Shown here in pieces: positions 18,905-32,279 of a stretch of 64,000 nucleotides of DNA. The stretch is from Shewanella xiamenensis. Its GTDB lineage: Bacteria; Pseudomonadota; Gammaproteobacteria; Enterobacterales; Shewanellaceae. Under the pieces are notes generated by a model. The model was not told where the DNA came from. It ran no database searches and saw only the letters and a list, made by a program, of their open reading frames with translations. The position numbers were made by a program, and so were the translations under genes. The DNA is taken from NCBI RefSeq assembly GCF_014647135.1, contig NZ_BMOP01000017.1, forward strand, positions 1-64,000, in the 5' to 3' direction. Positions within the stretch are counted from its first letter, which is position 1, and every line of letters starts with the position of its first letter.

Positions 18905-19702
18905 ATGGAGTTGCTGCTTGATACGTTAATGCAAACCATTGCTTCGTATATGTGGCCACTGTTTCGAGTCGCCAGTATGCTGATGGTTATGGTGGTGTTT
19001 GGCGCGGCAACAACTCCCACTCGTGTGCGTTTACTTCTTGCTATTGCCATAACCCTCGCAATAGCCCCCGTGTTGCCGCCCGTTAAGGATGCAGAACTCT
19101 TTTCCTTAAGCGCCGTTTTTATTACTGCGCAGCAAATTATTATTGGTGTTGCCATGGGTTTTGTGACCCAAATGGTGATGCAAACCTTTGTGTTAACGGG
19201 TCAGATTATCGGCATGCAGACCAGCTTAGGTTTTGCCTCTATGGTTGATCCGAGTTCAGGACAACAAACTCCAGTGATTGGTAACTTCTTCCTGTTGCTC
19301 GCAACCTTAATTTTTTTAGCTGTTGATGGTCATCTGTTGATGATCCGTATGCTTGTGGCCAGTTTTGATACACTGCCGATTTCTAATGTGGGATTAACGT
19401 TGACCAGCTATCGCGCGTTGGCGGAATGGGGGTCTTATATGTTTGGCGCGGCATTAACTATGTCGCTGTCAGCAATTATCGCGTTATTGGTAGTCAATTT
19501 ATCCTTTGGGGTTATGACCCGCGCTGCACCACAGCTAAACATTTTTTCGATTGGTTTTCCGATTACGATGATCGGTGGATTGTTAATTTTATGGTTAACC
19601 TTAACTCCTGTTATGGCTCATTTCGATGAAGTATGGTCATCGGCACAGCTTTTGCTGTGTGATATTTTAGGGCTTCAGTGTCAAGCTGATGGCATACTTT
19701 AA
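18905..19702 (+). CDS. fliR: Flagellar export gate protein FliR
   Basis: Integral membrane component of the export gate; 265 aa with about six membrane helices and conserved QIIGMQTSLGFASMVDP near residues 99-116. It is followed by flhB after 17 bases. It is separate from flhB here and not fused as in some bacteria. Confidence 0.95.
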   Translation: MELLLDTLMQTIASYMWPLFRVASMLMVMVVFGAATTPTRVRLLLAIAITLAIAPVLPPVKDAELFSLSAVFITAQQIIIGVAMGFVTQMVMQTFVLTGQIIGMQTSLGFASMVDPSSGQQTPVIGNFFLLLATLIFLAVDGHLLMIRMLVASFDTLPISNVGLTLTSYRALAEWGSYMFGAALTMSLSAIIALLVVNLSFGVMTRAAPQLNIFSIGFPITMIGGLLILWLTLTPVMAHFDEVWSSAQLLLCDILGLQCQADGIL

Positions 19703-19719
19703 CCGGATAGGAACGCGTA

Positions 19720-20850
19720 ATGGCTGAAGAAAGTAGCGGCGAACGCAGCGAGGAACCCACCGGGAGGCGCCTCGAACAGGCGCGGGAAAAAGGTCAGGTT
19801 GCCCGTTCCAAAGAATTAGGTACGGCCACAGTTCTGCTTTCGGCTGCAACAGGACTGTATATGCTCGGCCCTGGTATTGCAAAAGCACTTTCCAATGTGT
19901 TTGAACGTGTGTTTACCATGGATAGAGCTGCAATTTTTGATACTAATCAAATGTTTAATGTCTGGGGCGTTGTCGGCGGCGAAATTGGTTGGCCGTTACT
20001 TAAGATTATGTTGCTGATTGTGGTGGTGGCATTTATCGGTAACGTGTCCCTTGGTGGAATGAATTTTTCTACCCAAGCAATGATGCCTAAAGCCAGCAAA
20101 ATGAACCCGATTGCGGGTTTTAAACGGATGTTTGGTGTGCAAGCCTTGGTTGAATTAACAAAGGGCATTGCTAAGTTTTCTGTTGTTGCGTTGGCGGCAT
20201 ATTTTCTTCTAAATCATTACTTTAATGATATTTTACTCCTTTCTGCCGATCATCTTCCTGGGAATGTCTACCACGCCTTAGATTTACTGGTATGGATGTT
20301 TATCCTACTTTGCTCTTCCGTATTATTCATTGTAGTGATCGATGTGCCATTTCAGATCTGGAACCATAATAAACAGCTGAAAATGACTAAGCAGGAGGTT
20401 AAAGACGAGTATAAAGATACCGAGGGTAAACCTGAGGTCAAAGGGCGAGTCCGCCAAATGCAGCGTGAATTAGCGCAGCGACGCATGATGGCCGAAGTTC
20501 CCAATGCGGATGTGATTGTGGTGAACCCTGAGCACTATGCAGTGGCGATAAAATATGATGTTAAGCGCTCTGCAGCACCTTTTGTGATTGCTAAGGGTGT
20601 CGATGAGGTTGCCTTTAAAATTCGTGAGGTAGCAAGGGCGCATAATATAGCCATCGTTACTGCACCACCACTTGCGCGGGCTATTTACCATACAACGAAA
20701 CTTGATCAACAAGTCCCTGAAGGTCTATTTACCGCGGTAGCACAGGTACTCGCTTATGTATTCCAGTTAAGGCAGTATCAAAAAGGGCGTGGCCGCAAAC
20801 CTATCCCTATTCCCGTTAATCAACCTATTCCTGAAGATCTGAAGTACTAG
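19720..20850 (+). CDS. flhB: Flagellar export switch protein FlhB
   Basis: Membrane protein that controls substrate specificity of export by self-cleavage. N-terminus GERSEEPTGRRLEQAREKGQV is diagnostic; four membrane helices follow, then the cytoplasmic domain. The cleavage site reads NPEH at about residues 269-272 where the family consensus is NPTH; the catalytic Asn-Pro is kept. 376 aa. The stop codon TAG (20848-20850) lies in the end of a MITE-like element, so the extreme C-terminus was probably trimmed or altered by that insertion. Confidence 0.95.
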   Translation: MAEESSGERSEEPTGRRLEQAREKGQVARSKELGTATVLLSAATGLYMLGPGIAKALSNVFERVFTMDRAAIFDTNQMFNVWGVVGGEIGWPLLKIMLLIVVVAFIGNVSLGGMNFSTQAMMPKASKMNPIAGFKRMFGVQALVELTKGIAKFSVVALAAYFLLNHYFNDILLLSADHLPGNVYHALDLLVWMFILLCSSVLFIVVIDVPFQIWNHNKQLKMTKQEVKDEYKDTEGKPEVKGRVRQMQRELAQRRMMAEVPNADVIVVNPEHYAVAIKYDVKRSAAPFVIAKGVDEVAFKIREVARAHNIAIVTAPPLARAIYHTTKLDQQVPEGLFTAVAQVLAYVFQLRQYQKGRGRKPIPIPVNQPIPEDLKY

Positions 20851-21042
20851 GGCGTGTTGACTTTTATGGTTATTTTTGCAGCCAAATGCTGCCCGAAGGA
20901 TTCGTCTGGCAAGCCCTTGCTCTTACTTTCTGTCATAAGAGCCGCTCGTCATTTGAGTAGAATAAACATCATTCCTCGTTTCGCGAGCACGTGCTTGCCA
21001 GAGCGAACAAAATCTAATCTCGAAACGTCAACAAGTCCTAGT
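20846..21042 (+). mobile_element. MITE-like non-coding element between flhB and flhA
   Basis: The ends are imperfect inverted repeats: ACTAGGGCGTGTTGACTTTT at the left, and ACTAGGACTTGTTGACGTTT read inward from the right. A second, internal inverted repeat pairs TCTGGCAAGC (20905-20914) with GCTTGCCAGA (20993-21002) and extends with one gap. The element is about 195 bases and encodes no transposase. A TA or CTAG target duplication is suggested by the flanks. This looks like a miniature element moved by a transposase encoded elsewhere; the family is not identified. A 65-codon open frame inside it is probably meaningless. Confidence 0.7.
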
Positions 21043-21113
21043 AACGAGTAAATAGTGCTCTAACGTAAAGTTAGCTAGCTACATATTAGCTTCACTACCT
21101 GATTGTCAGTTGT

Positions 21114-21129
21114 TGGCGTGCTTTTTGCT
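21114..21129 (+). promoter_or_regulatory. Sigma-54 promoter of the flhA operon
   Basis: TGGCGTGCTTTTTGCT has GG at 21115-21116 and GC at 21127-21128. It lies 38 bases before flhA and downstream of the MITE-like element, so transcription of flhA-flhF-flhG-fliA need not cross the insertion. Confidence 0.88.
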
Positions 21130-21166
21130 TTTAGGCTGTTATACGTCAAAGTTTAGGTATCTGTGA

Positions 21167-23266
21167 ATGGATGTTAAAGCCTCCCTAGGCCAAGTAAAAC
21201 AGTTGAAGCTAAGCTCTTTTAAGGGCATTGGTACGCCAGCGCTAGTGCTTGCAGCATTAGCGATGATTGTACTGCCAATTCCCCCGTTTCTACTCGACAT
21301 CTTATTTTCCTTTAACATTGCTTTAGCCTTGATTGTGCTTTTGGTCGCGATTTATACCGATAGACCTTTAGACTTTGCTGCCTTTCCAACCGTTTTATTA
21401 GTTGCGACACTGCTTCGACTTGCACTTAACGTGGCATCGACCCGTGTGGTATTACTCGAAGGTCACAACGGTGGTGATGCGGCGGGTAAGGTCATTGAAG
21501 CCTTTGGCTCCGTAGTGATTGGTGGTAACTATGCCGTTGGTCTAGTTGTATTTATCATTCTGATTATTATCAACTTTGCTGTTGTTACCAAAGGTGCTGG
21601 CCGGATTGCTGAGGTGAGTGCTCGCTTTACCTTGGATGCGATGCCCGGTAAGCAAATGGCAATTGATGCTGACTTAAATGCGGGCATCATTAATCAAGAT
21701 CAAGCCAGAACTAGGCGGGCTGAAGTCACCCGCGAAGCTGACTTTTATGGCGCAATGGACGGTGCGTCTAAGTTCGTTAAGGGCGATGCTATCGCGGGTA
21801 TCATGATTTTAGTGATCAACATTCTCGGTGGTTTTATTATCGGGATTGTGCAGCATGGTTTGACATTCTCTCAAGCGGTTGAAATTTATACCCTCTTAAC
21901 AATAGGTGACGGGTTAGTCGCCCAAATCCCAGGCTTATTACTGTCAATTGCTGCGGCATTGATGGTAACTCGCCAAAATGAATCTGGCGATATGGGTCAG
22001 ATGTTGATGAGTCAGATGTTTGACAGTCATAAATCGCTAGGGATTGCTGCTGGCGTATTGTTCGTTATGGGGATTGTGCCTGGGATGCCGCACATGGCGT
22101 TTTTAAGTTTCGCCGTTTTAACGGGATGTGCGGCTTATTTTATATTTAAACGTAATGAGGCTAAACGTGCCAAAGCCCTCGAACAAGTCAAAACGGGCCC
22201 AACGGAAAGAGCCGAAAGAGAGCCTAAGGAACTTAGCTGGGACGATGTGCATCATGTTGACACTATCGGTCTTGAAGTGGGTTACCGTTTAATCCCCTTA
22301 GTCGATAAAGGTCAAGGTGGAGAATTACTCAGCCGGATCAAGGGCGTACGTAAAAAGCTTTCGCAAGAATTGGGATTCTTGGTTCCTGCGGTTCACATAC
22401 GTGACAATTTAGACCTTTCGCCTAATGCCTATCGTATTTCTCTTATGGGCGTTGTTGTGGGTGAGGCGGATATTCGCCATGACTGCGAGCTCGCCATTAA
22501 TCCGGGACAAGTGTACGGTAAGTTAGATGGCATTGAGACCCGTGATCCAGCCTTTGGTCTAGAAGCCGTGTGGATTGCCCCTGAGCTGCGTGAACATGCC
22601 CAAACCTTAGGGTATACGGTAGTGGATGCCGCGACGGTAGTGGCAACTCATATCAGCCAAATATTGACGAATAATGCAGCAAAACTTTTAGGCTACGAAG
22701 AAGTGCAACAACTGATGGATATGCTTGCTAAACACTCGCCTAAGTTGGTGGATGGCTTTATTCCTGATGTGATGCCGCTCGGAAATGTCGTAAAAGTGAT
22801 GCAAAACCTATTAAATGAAGGAGTTTCTGTCAGAGACTTGCGTACCATAGTGCAAACTTTGTTAGAATACGGCACTAAGAGTAACGATACTGAAGTGTTA
22901 ACGGCGGCGGTGCGTATCGCATTGAAGCGCATGATCGTTCAAGAGATCTCTGGCCCTGAACTCGAAATCCCCGTCATAACTTTGGCGCCAGAGTTGGAAC
23001 AGATGTTGCATCAATCAATGCAAGCAACGGGTGGGGATGGTCCCAATATCGAGCCAGGTCTTGCGGAGCGTATGCAACAATCCTTAGCGGATGCCGCTCA
23101 AAAGCAAGAAATGGTCGGACAGCCTGCCATTTTGCTAACGTCTGGTATGTTACGTGCGACCCTGTCTCGCTTTGTTAAATATACTATTCCTAATCTCAGA
23201 GTGATTTCTTACCAAGAAATCCCCGATGAAAAGCAAATACGCATCGTATCTGCCGTCGGCCAGTAG
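21167..23266 (+). CDS. flhA: Flagellar export gate protein FlhA
   Basis: Large export-gate protein forming a cytoplasmic nonamer that docks chaperones. At 699 aa it has an N-terminal half with about eight membrane helices and the conserved FHIPEP-like loop sequence (KGAGRIAEVSARFTLDAMPG, about residues 141-162), and a cytoplasmic C-terminal half from about residue 360. The gene is led by its own sigma-54 site. Confidence 0.97.
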   Translation: MDVKASLGQVKQLKLSSFKGIGTPALVLAALAMIVLPIPPFLLDILFSFNIALALIVLLVAIYTDRPLDFAAFPTVLLVATLLRLALNVASTRVVLLEGHNGGDAAGKVIEAFGSVVIGGNYAVGLVVFIILIIINFAVVTKGAGRIAEVSARFTLDAMPGKQMAIDADLNAGIINQDQARTRRAEVTREADFYGAMDGASKFVKGDAIAGIMILVINILGGFIIGIVQHGLTFSQAVEIYTLLTIGDGLVAQIPGLLLSIAAALMVTRQNESGDMGQMLMSQMFDSHKSLGIAAGVLFVMGIVPGMPHMAFLSFAVLTGCAAYFIFKRNEAKRAKALEQVKTGPTERAEREPKELSWDDVHHVDTIGLEVGYRLIPLVDKGQGGELLSRIKGVRKKLSQELGFLVPAVHIRDNLDLSPNAYRISLMGVVVGEADIRHDCELAINPGQVYGKLDGIETRDPAFGLEAVWIAPELREHAQTLGYTVVDAATVVATHISQILTNNAAKLLGYEEVQQLMDMLAKHSPKLVDGFIPDVMPLGNVVKVMQNLLNEGVSVRDLRTIVQTLLEYGTKSNDTEVLTAAVRIALKRMIVQEISGPELEIPVITLAPELEQMLHQSMQATGGDGPNIEPGLAERMQQSLADAAQKQEMVGQPAILLTSGMLRATLSRFVKYTIPNLRVISYQEIPDEKQIRIVSAVGQ

Positions 23267-23277
23267 AGGACGCATAA

Positions 23278-24657
23278 GTGAAGATTAAACGTTTTTTTGC
23301 CAAAGACATGCGTGCTGCACTGGCCCAAGTGAAGGACACGCTCGGCTCCGATGCGGTGATTATGTCCAATAAAAAGGTGAACGGCGGTATTGAGATTGTC
23401 GCTGCCGTTGACTACGACGAGCCAAAAGCGAAAGCGCCTGCTGCGACTCCGACCTTTATGGATGTGAGTGATGACTTAGTTTCGCTCGGTGCCAAAGCGC
23501 CTATCCGCGCTGAAACTAAGCTAAAACCCTCGGCGCCAGCGGACTCACTCCAAGCCTTGCTTGAGAAGCAACAAAATCGTTTAAACCAACAGCTCACGCA
23601 TCAACAACAAGATGCTGAGCTTCCTGCATGGGCTAAAGGATTACAAGCCACCGCAGCTGCGCCTAAAGCTGAGCGCCATGATATGGGCAATCCCTTCGAT
23701 AAAAAGTCACAGAGTTCGCAAAAGCAAAATGCCGATCTTGAAGCCATGCGCGACGAGTTATCATCCTTACGTAATTTGTTGACCCATCAGGTTTCAGCAT
23801 TGATGACTGAGCATAAAAAGCGTATCGACCCTGTCGGTGCCATGCTGGAGTCAAAGTTGTTGGAGGCCGAGTTTTCACCAGCGGTGGCAAACAAATTAGC
23901 TGCGCTGAGCCAACACTATACTCCTGCAGAATTAGTTCGTGCACTGCCGCAAAGTCTTGCGAATATGCTTGATAATCAAGGTGATGATATTGTTAAGCAA
24001 GGCGGTGTTGTGGCATTAGTTGGTCCCACTGGTGTGGGGAAAACCACTTCCTTGGCTAAACTGGCCGCACGCTTTGCTGCTCACCATGGTGCTGACCAAG
24101 TGGCATTGATTACCACAGATCATTATCGTATTGGCGCCTATGAGCAATTGGCCACCTATGGCAAAATCATGGGCTGCCCAGTCAAACAAGCCCATGACCT
24201 TGCTGAACTAGAGCAAATTCTGTATCAGTTTAGAAATCGCAAGCTAGTATTGATAGATACCGCGGGTATGGGCCAACGAGATATGCGGCTTTACCAGCAA
24301 CTTGATAATTTAACTGCAAATAGCAGAATACCTATCCGCAGTTATCTGGTACTGTCTGCCACAGGACAGCGCCGCGTGCTGCAAGATGCTGTAAATCACT
24401 TTAAACGCATTCCCTTATCTGGTGTTGTACTCACCAAACTTGATGAATCTGTGTCTTTAGCGGGCGCATTAAGTGTGTTGATCCAAAGTGGATTGCCATT
24501 AAGTTATGTTACGGATGGGCAGCGAGTGCCCGAAGATATGAAAGTTGCTGATACTTTGATGCTCGCTGAGCAAGCATTAGCGGCCTTAGAAAACACAGAA
24601 CAACAATCGTTACCAGACACAGCGTGGTCAGATAATATGACCTGTGCATTTGAGTAG
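23278..24657 (+). CDS. flhF: SRP-type GTPase FlhF, flagellar placement protein
   Basis: GTPase that recruits the first flagellar components to the cell pole. The N-terminal part (about 1-180) is basic then low in complexity; the NG domain has G1 motif GPTGVGKTTSLAKLAA near residue 248, DTAGMGQRD, and TKLDE. 459 aa, GTG start at 23278. Next to flhG, its antagonist, as in monotrichous polar flagellates, pointing to a single polar flagellum. Confidence 0.96.
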   Translation: MKIKRFFAKDMRAALAQVKDTLGSDAVIMSNKKVNGGIEIVAAVDYDEPKAKAPAATPTFMDVSDDLVSLGAKAPIRAETKLKPSAPADSLQALLEKQQNRLNQQLTHQQQDAELPAWAKGLQATAAAPKAERHDMGNPFDKKSQSSQKQNADLEAMRDELSSLRNLLTHQVSALMTEHKKRIDPVGAMLESKLLEAEFSPAVANKLAALSQHYTPAELVRALPQSLANMLDNQGDDIVKQGGVVALVGPTGVGKTTSLAKLAARFAAHHGADQVALITTDHYRIGAYEQLATYGKIMGCPVKQAHDLAELEQILYQFRNRKLVLIDTAGMGQRDMRLYQQLDNLTANSRIPIRSYLVLSATGQRRVLQDAVNHFKRIPLSGVVLTKLDESVSLAGALSVLIQSGLPLSYVTDGQRVPEDMKVADTLMLAEQALAALENTEQQSLPDTAWSDNMTCAFE

Positions 24658-24661
24658 AGTT

Positions 24662-25543
24662 ATGACCCTGGATCAAGCAAGTGGTTTACGTATGATGAAT
24701 CAACCCTATAACGAAAAAGTGAAAGTAATCGCGGTTACGGGTGGTAAAGGTGGTGTGGGTAAAACCAGCGTATCCATCAATACTGCCGTAGCATTAGCCG
24801 AGAAGGGCAAGCGTGTCTTAGTGCTTGATGCTGACCTTGGCTTAGCAAACGTCGATGTCATGTTAGGGATCCGTGCTGAACGTAACCTTTCCCATGTATT
24901 GTCTGGCGATGCTGAGTTAGATGACATTATTGTCCGGGGGCCTAAAGGTATTGGGATTGTGCCAGCCACATCGGGTACTCAGGGCATGGTAGAGCTAAGT
25001 CCTGCGCAACATGCGGGCTTAATTCGTGCTTTCAGTGAGATGCGCACCCAGTTTGATATTCTCATCGTGGATACTGCCGCGGGGATTTCTGACATGGTAC
25101 TCAGTTTCTCCCGTGCGTCACAGGATGTGTTGGTTGTTGTTTGTGACGAACCAACGTCTATTACTGACGCCTATGCATTAATCAAAATCCTCAGCCGTGA
25201 ACACGGCGTCTTCCGCTTTAAAATTGTTGCAAATATGGTGCGTAGTTTACGCGAAGGTATGGAATTGTTTGCTAAACTCAGTAAAGTGACCGACAGATTC
25301 TTGGACGTGGCACTTGAATTAGTTGCGACCATTCCATTTGATGAAAATTTGCGTAAATCGGTTCGCAAGCAAAAGTTAGTGGTTGAAGCTTATCCTAAGT
25401 CTCCCGCTGCAATTGCTTATCAAGGCCTAGCGAATAAAATTATGAGCTGGCCAGTACCACAGCAACCTGGTGGGCATTTGGAGTTTTTCGTTGAGCGCTT
25501 AGTTCAACGACCAGATTTTCAAGAGGAAAAAACGAGTGAATAA
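24662..25543 (+). CDS. flhG: MinD-like ATPase FlhG (FleN), flagellar number regulator
   Basis: ParA/MinD family ATPase that limits flagellar number and in polar systems antagonises FlrA. The deviant Walker A GGKGGVGKT lies at residues 27-35, and the N-terminal DQAxGLR motif, the FlhF-activating element, is at residues 4-10 (DQASGLR). ATG at 24662 is preferred since it places this motif at the N-terminus; a GTG at 24644 would lie inside flhF. 293 aa. It overlaps fliA by 8 bases. Confidence 0.95.
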   Translation: MTLDQASGLRMMNQPYNEKVKVIAVTGGKGGVGKTSVSINTAVALAEKGKRVLVLDADLGLANVDVMLGIRAERNLSHVLSGDAELDDIIVRGPKGIGIVPATSGTQGMVELSPAQHAGLIRAFSEMRTQFDILIVDTAAGISDMVLSFSRASQDVLVVVCDEPTSITDAYALIKILSREHGVFRFKIVANMVRSLREGMELFAKLSKVTDRFLDVALELVATIPFDENLRKSVRKQKLVVEAYPKSPAAIAYQGLANKIMSWPVPQQPGGHLEFFVERLVQRPDFQEEKTSE

Positions 25544-26249
25544 AGCCGCAGCGTATACTTGTTTAGACAATAAAACGTCAATCGTTGAACAGTATGCACC
25601 GTTGGTTAAAAGAATTGCACATCACTTGCTCGCCAGATTACCTGCCTCTGTGCAGTTAGATGACCTGCTACAGGCGGGGATGATGGGATTATTAGAAGCA
25701 TCATCTAAGTTTGATGGCGGTAAAGGTGCAAAGTTTGAAACCTTCGCCGGCATAAGGATCCGTGGCGCCATGTTGGATGAAATCCGCCGTGGCGATTGGG
25801 TTCCTCGTTCTGTCCACCGAAATAATCGTCGAGTTGCCCAAGCTATTGATGAATTAGAGCAAGTGCTAGGTCGTGATGCGCGCGACACAGAAATTGCAGA
25901 AAAACTTGATATGACGCTCGATGAGTACCATCATATTCTTAACGATGTTTCTGTTGGTAAAATCATAGGGATAGAAGACTTAGGCGTATCACAGGATATA
26001 CTCACTACAAGTGATGATGTTAGCGATGGTACGTTTGAGGTCTTGGCAGAAACCCAGTTTCATTCTGCACTTGTTGAGGCGATAAAATTATTGCCCGAAA
26101 GGGACGCGCTAGTGCTATCGTTATACTACGATGAAGCATTGAATTTAAAAGAGATTGGCGCCATTCTTGAGGTAAGCGAATCGCGTGTTAGCCAGATATT
26201 AAGTCAGGCAATGTTGCGACTCAAAGGCAAACTCAAGCATTGGACATAA
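25536..26249 (+). CDS. fliA: Flagellar sigma factor FliA (sigma-28)
   Basis: Sigma factor for late flagellar and chemotaxis genes, held by FlgM until hook completion. At 237 aa it shows region 2 (LLQAGMMGLLEASSKFDGGKGAKFETFAGIRIRGAMLDE in pieces), region 3, and region 4 HTH (ALNLKEIGAILEVSESRVSQIL). GTG at 25536 is the start, within the end of flhG. cheY follows after 47 bases. Confidence 0.97.
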   Translation: MNKAAAYTCLDNKTSIVEQYAPLVKRIAHHLLARLPASVQLDDLLQAGMMGLLEASSKFDGGKGAKFETFAGIRIRGAMLDEIRRGDWVPRSVHRNNRRVAQAIDELEQVLGRDARDTEIAEKLDMTLDEYHHILNDVSVGKIIGIEDLGVSQDILTTSDDVSDGTFEVLAETQFHSALVEAIKLLPERDALVLSLYYDEALNLKEIGAILEVSESRVSQILSQAMLRLKGKLKHWT

Positions 26250-26296
26250 GTATAATTATTAATTGAGCACTGAATGTCAGCTCACCGGAGGAAACC

Positions 26297-26680
26297 TTGG
26301 ACAAGAATATGAAGATTCTCATCGTTGATGACTTTTCGACAATGAGACGTATCATCAAGAACTTGTTGCGAGACTTGGGCTTTAACAACACCCAGGAAGC
26401 GGACGATGGCTCAACCGCCTTGCCAATGTTGCAAAAAGGCGATTTTGATTTTGTCGTTACAGACTGGAATATGCCAGGCATGCAGGGTATCGATTTACTT
26501 AAAGCCATTAGGGCCGATGACTCCTTGAAGCATCTACCGGTATTAATGGTCACTGCCGAGGCAAAACGTGAACAAATTATTGCTGCTGCACAAGCGGGTG
26601 TGAATGGGTATGTGGTAAAGCCTTTTACCGCAGCAACATTGAAAGAGAAGCTAGATAAAATATTTGAACGACTCGCTTAA
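26297..26680 (+). CDS. cheY: Chemotaxis response regulator CheY
   Basis: Single-domain receiver that binds FliM and switches rotation. Acidic pocket Asp11/Asp12, phospho-acceptor Asp56 (VTDWNMPG) and the conserved lysine in VVKPFTA near residue 108 are present. The start appears to be TTG at 26297: GGAGG (26287-26291) lies five bases before it, whereas the first ATG (26309) would be too far from that site. 127 aa. Confidence 0.96.
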   Translation: MDKNMKILIVDDFSTMRRIIKNLLRDLGFNNTQEADDGSTALPMLQKGDFDFVVTDWNMPGMQGIDLLKAIRADDSLKHLPVLMVTAEAKREQIIAAAQAGVNGYVVKPFTAATLKEKLDKIFERLA

Positions 26681-26693
26681 GCAGGGATGAGCT

Positions 26694-27431
26694 ATGAAGT
26701 CACATACATCAGGGCTCATCACGCTCGAGCATGCTCAGCGTTTAGTCGAACTGTTAAGCGCGAATGAACAAAATCAAGCTGATGATTTATTAAGAGAACT
26801 GGCAGCTCCTCTTCAGAGGGAACTTTTTGATGAGGTAGGCAAACTCACTCGCCAATTGCATAGCGCTCTTATGGATTTCCAAATCGATAATCGGTTAGTT
26901 GAGTTAGCCAATACAGAAATACCCGATGCTAAGGAACGGCTAAGTTATGTCATTGACATGACTGAACAAGCTGCAAATAAGACTATGGATGCTGTTGAGG
27001 AGTGCTTGCCGTTAGCGAATGCATTAACCGCGAACATCCAACAAGTGATGCCATCGTGGGACAAATTAATGCGTCGTGAAATTGCCCTCAGTGATTTTAA
27101 GGTGCTTTGCCATAACGTTCAGCATTTGATGTCGCGAAGTGAATTGGACTCAAACCGATTACGCGAATTGCTCAACCAAATATTGATGGCGCAGGATTTT
27201 CAAGACCTGACTGGACAAATGATCCGCAGGGTAATCGATCTAGTGATGGAAGTTGAAAGTAATCTGGTGTCTATGCTGACGGTGTTTGGTGAGCAGCCAA
27301 TAATTGAGAGTCAGATTACTCAGAAAAATAATATTGAAGCTGAAGGGCCGATAATGAATGCCGAGCTTCGTCAAGATGTAGTAACAGGTCAAGACGAAGT
27401 GGATGATCTGCTATCGAGTCTGGGTTTCTAA
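26694..27431 (+). CDS. cheZ: CheY-P phosphatase CheZ
   Basis: Dephosphorylates CheY-P. The 245-aa protein shows the long helical hairpin with DFQDLTGQMIRRVIDLV (the Gln in this segment is the catalytic residue in the family) and a C-terminal CheY-binding tail DDLLSSLGF. Between cheY and cheA in the usual order. Confidence 0.95.
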   Translation: MKSHTSGLITLEHAQRLVELLSANEQNQADDLLRELAAPLQRELFDEVGKLTRQLHSALMDFQIDNRLVELANTEIPDAKERLSYVIDMTEQAANKTMDAVEECLPLANALTANIQQVMPSWDKLMRREIALSDFKVLCHNVQHLMSRSELDSNRLRELLNQILMAQDFQDLTGQMIRRVIDLVMEVESNLVSMLTVFGEQPIIESQITQKNNIEAEGPIMNAELRQDVVTGQDEVDDLLSSLGF

Positions 27432-27446
27432 CTGGGAGTCAATTTG

Positions 27447-31421
<3,975 letters not shown>

Positions 31422-31487
31422 CGTGGTGGGCCGCGTAATCATTCCACTTATAAATGGCACAGAATCAACATTTAAGAGGTCAGTGCT

Positions 31488-32279
31488 TTGAAAGTCTGGA
31501 CCATAGCGAATCAAAAAGGTGGGGTCGGTAAAACCACTTCGGTAGCAAGTTTAGCGGGAGCCCTCGCTAAACGGGGGAAGCGCGTCTTGATGATTGATAC
31601 CGATCCTCATGCTTCACTCGGTTACTACCTTGGGATTGACTCAGAAGAGGTGCCTGGTTCTCTTTTTGATGTATTTGTTGCGCACAATCATCTTACAAAA
31701 GAGCTGGTTAAATCGCATATCGTACCAACTTTGGTGGATGGTTTAGATTTATTACCGTCGACTATGGCGCTAGCAACACTGGATAGAGCTTTAGGCCATC
31801 AAGAAGGCATGGGACTTGTCTTGCGTAATTTGCTTGCCCTTGTTGCTGATGAATATGATGTTGCCATCGTCGACTGCCCGCCTGTCTTAGGTGTGCTGAT
31901 GGTAAATGCGTTAGCCGCGAGCCAACATATTGTCATTCCTGTGCAAACAGAGTTCTTAGCGATTAAAGGGCTTGAGCGCATGGTCAAAACTATGGAAATC
32001 ATGGGGCGGTCAAAGAAGACTCGTTACAGTTATACCGTAGTCCCAACCATGTTTGATAAGCGTACTAAGGCATCTCCTGCTGCGTTGCAGGTGTTGAGTG
32101 AACAGTATGGTGAGAGTCTATGGCGTGATGTTATTCCTGTAGATACTAAGTTTAGAGACGCAAGTTTAGCGCATTTACCCGCCTCCCATTATGCAAGTGG
32201 TTGTCGTGGTGTAAAGGCCTATGAAAGATTATTAGATTTTCTTTTAGCTGGGGAGTTTGGCCATGTCAAAATCGGTTGA
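31488..32279 (+). CDS. parC: ParA-like ATPase ParC, polar placement of chemotaxis arrays
   Basis: ParA/Soj family ATPase (263 aa) with a deviant Walker A NQKGGVGKTTS at residues 8-18, Walker A' and DCPPVLG. In this position, before a CheW-like protein and cheW, such ATPases (ParC in Vibrio) localise chemotaxis arrays to the pole. It is not the chromosomal ParA: no parB is near. TTG at 31488 is the start, with AAGAGG (31474-31479) upstream. It overlaps parP by 17 bases. Not to be confused with topoisomerase IV ParC. Confidence 0.9.
   Translation: MKVWTIANQKGGVGKTTSVASLAGALAKRGKRVLMIDTDPHASLGYYLGIDSEEVPGSLFDVFVAHNHLTKELVKSHIVPTLVDGLDLLPSTMALATLDRALGHQEGMGLVLRNLLALVADEYDVAIVDCPPVLGVLMVNALAASQHIVIPVQTEFLAIKGLERMVKTMEIMGRSKKTRYSYTVVPTMFDKRTKASPAALQVLSEQYGESLWRDVIPVDTKFRDASLAHLPASHYASGCRGVKAYERLLDFLLAGEFGHVKIG

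Noticed and set aside
20854..21051. 65-codon open frame between flhB and flhA
   Set aside because: It lies inside the MITE-like element and has no ribosome site or similarity that I recognise.
31488..32279. Chromosome-partition ParA or topoisomerase IV subunit
   Set aside because: No parB or parS is nearby, and the neighbours are cheB, parP and cheW; the protein is a ParA-like ATPase, unrelated to topoisomerase ParC.
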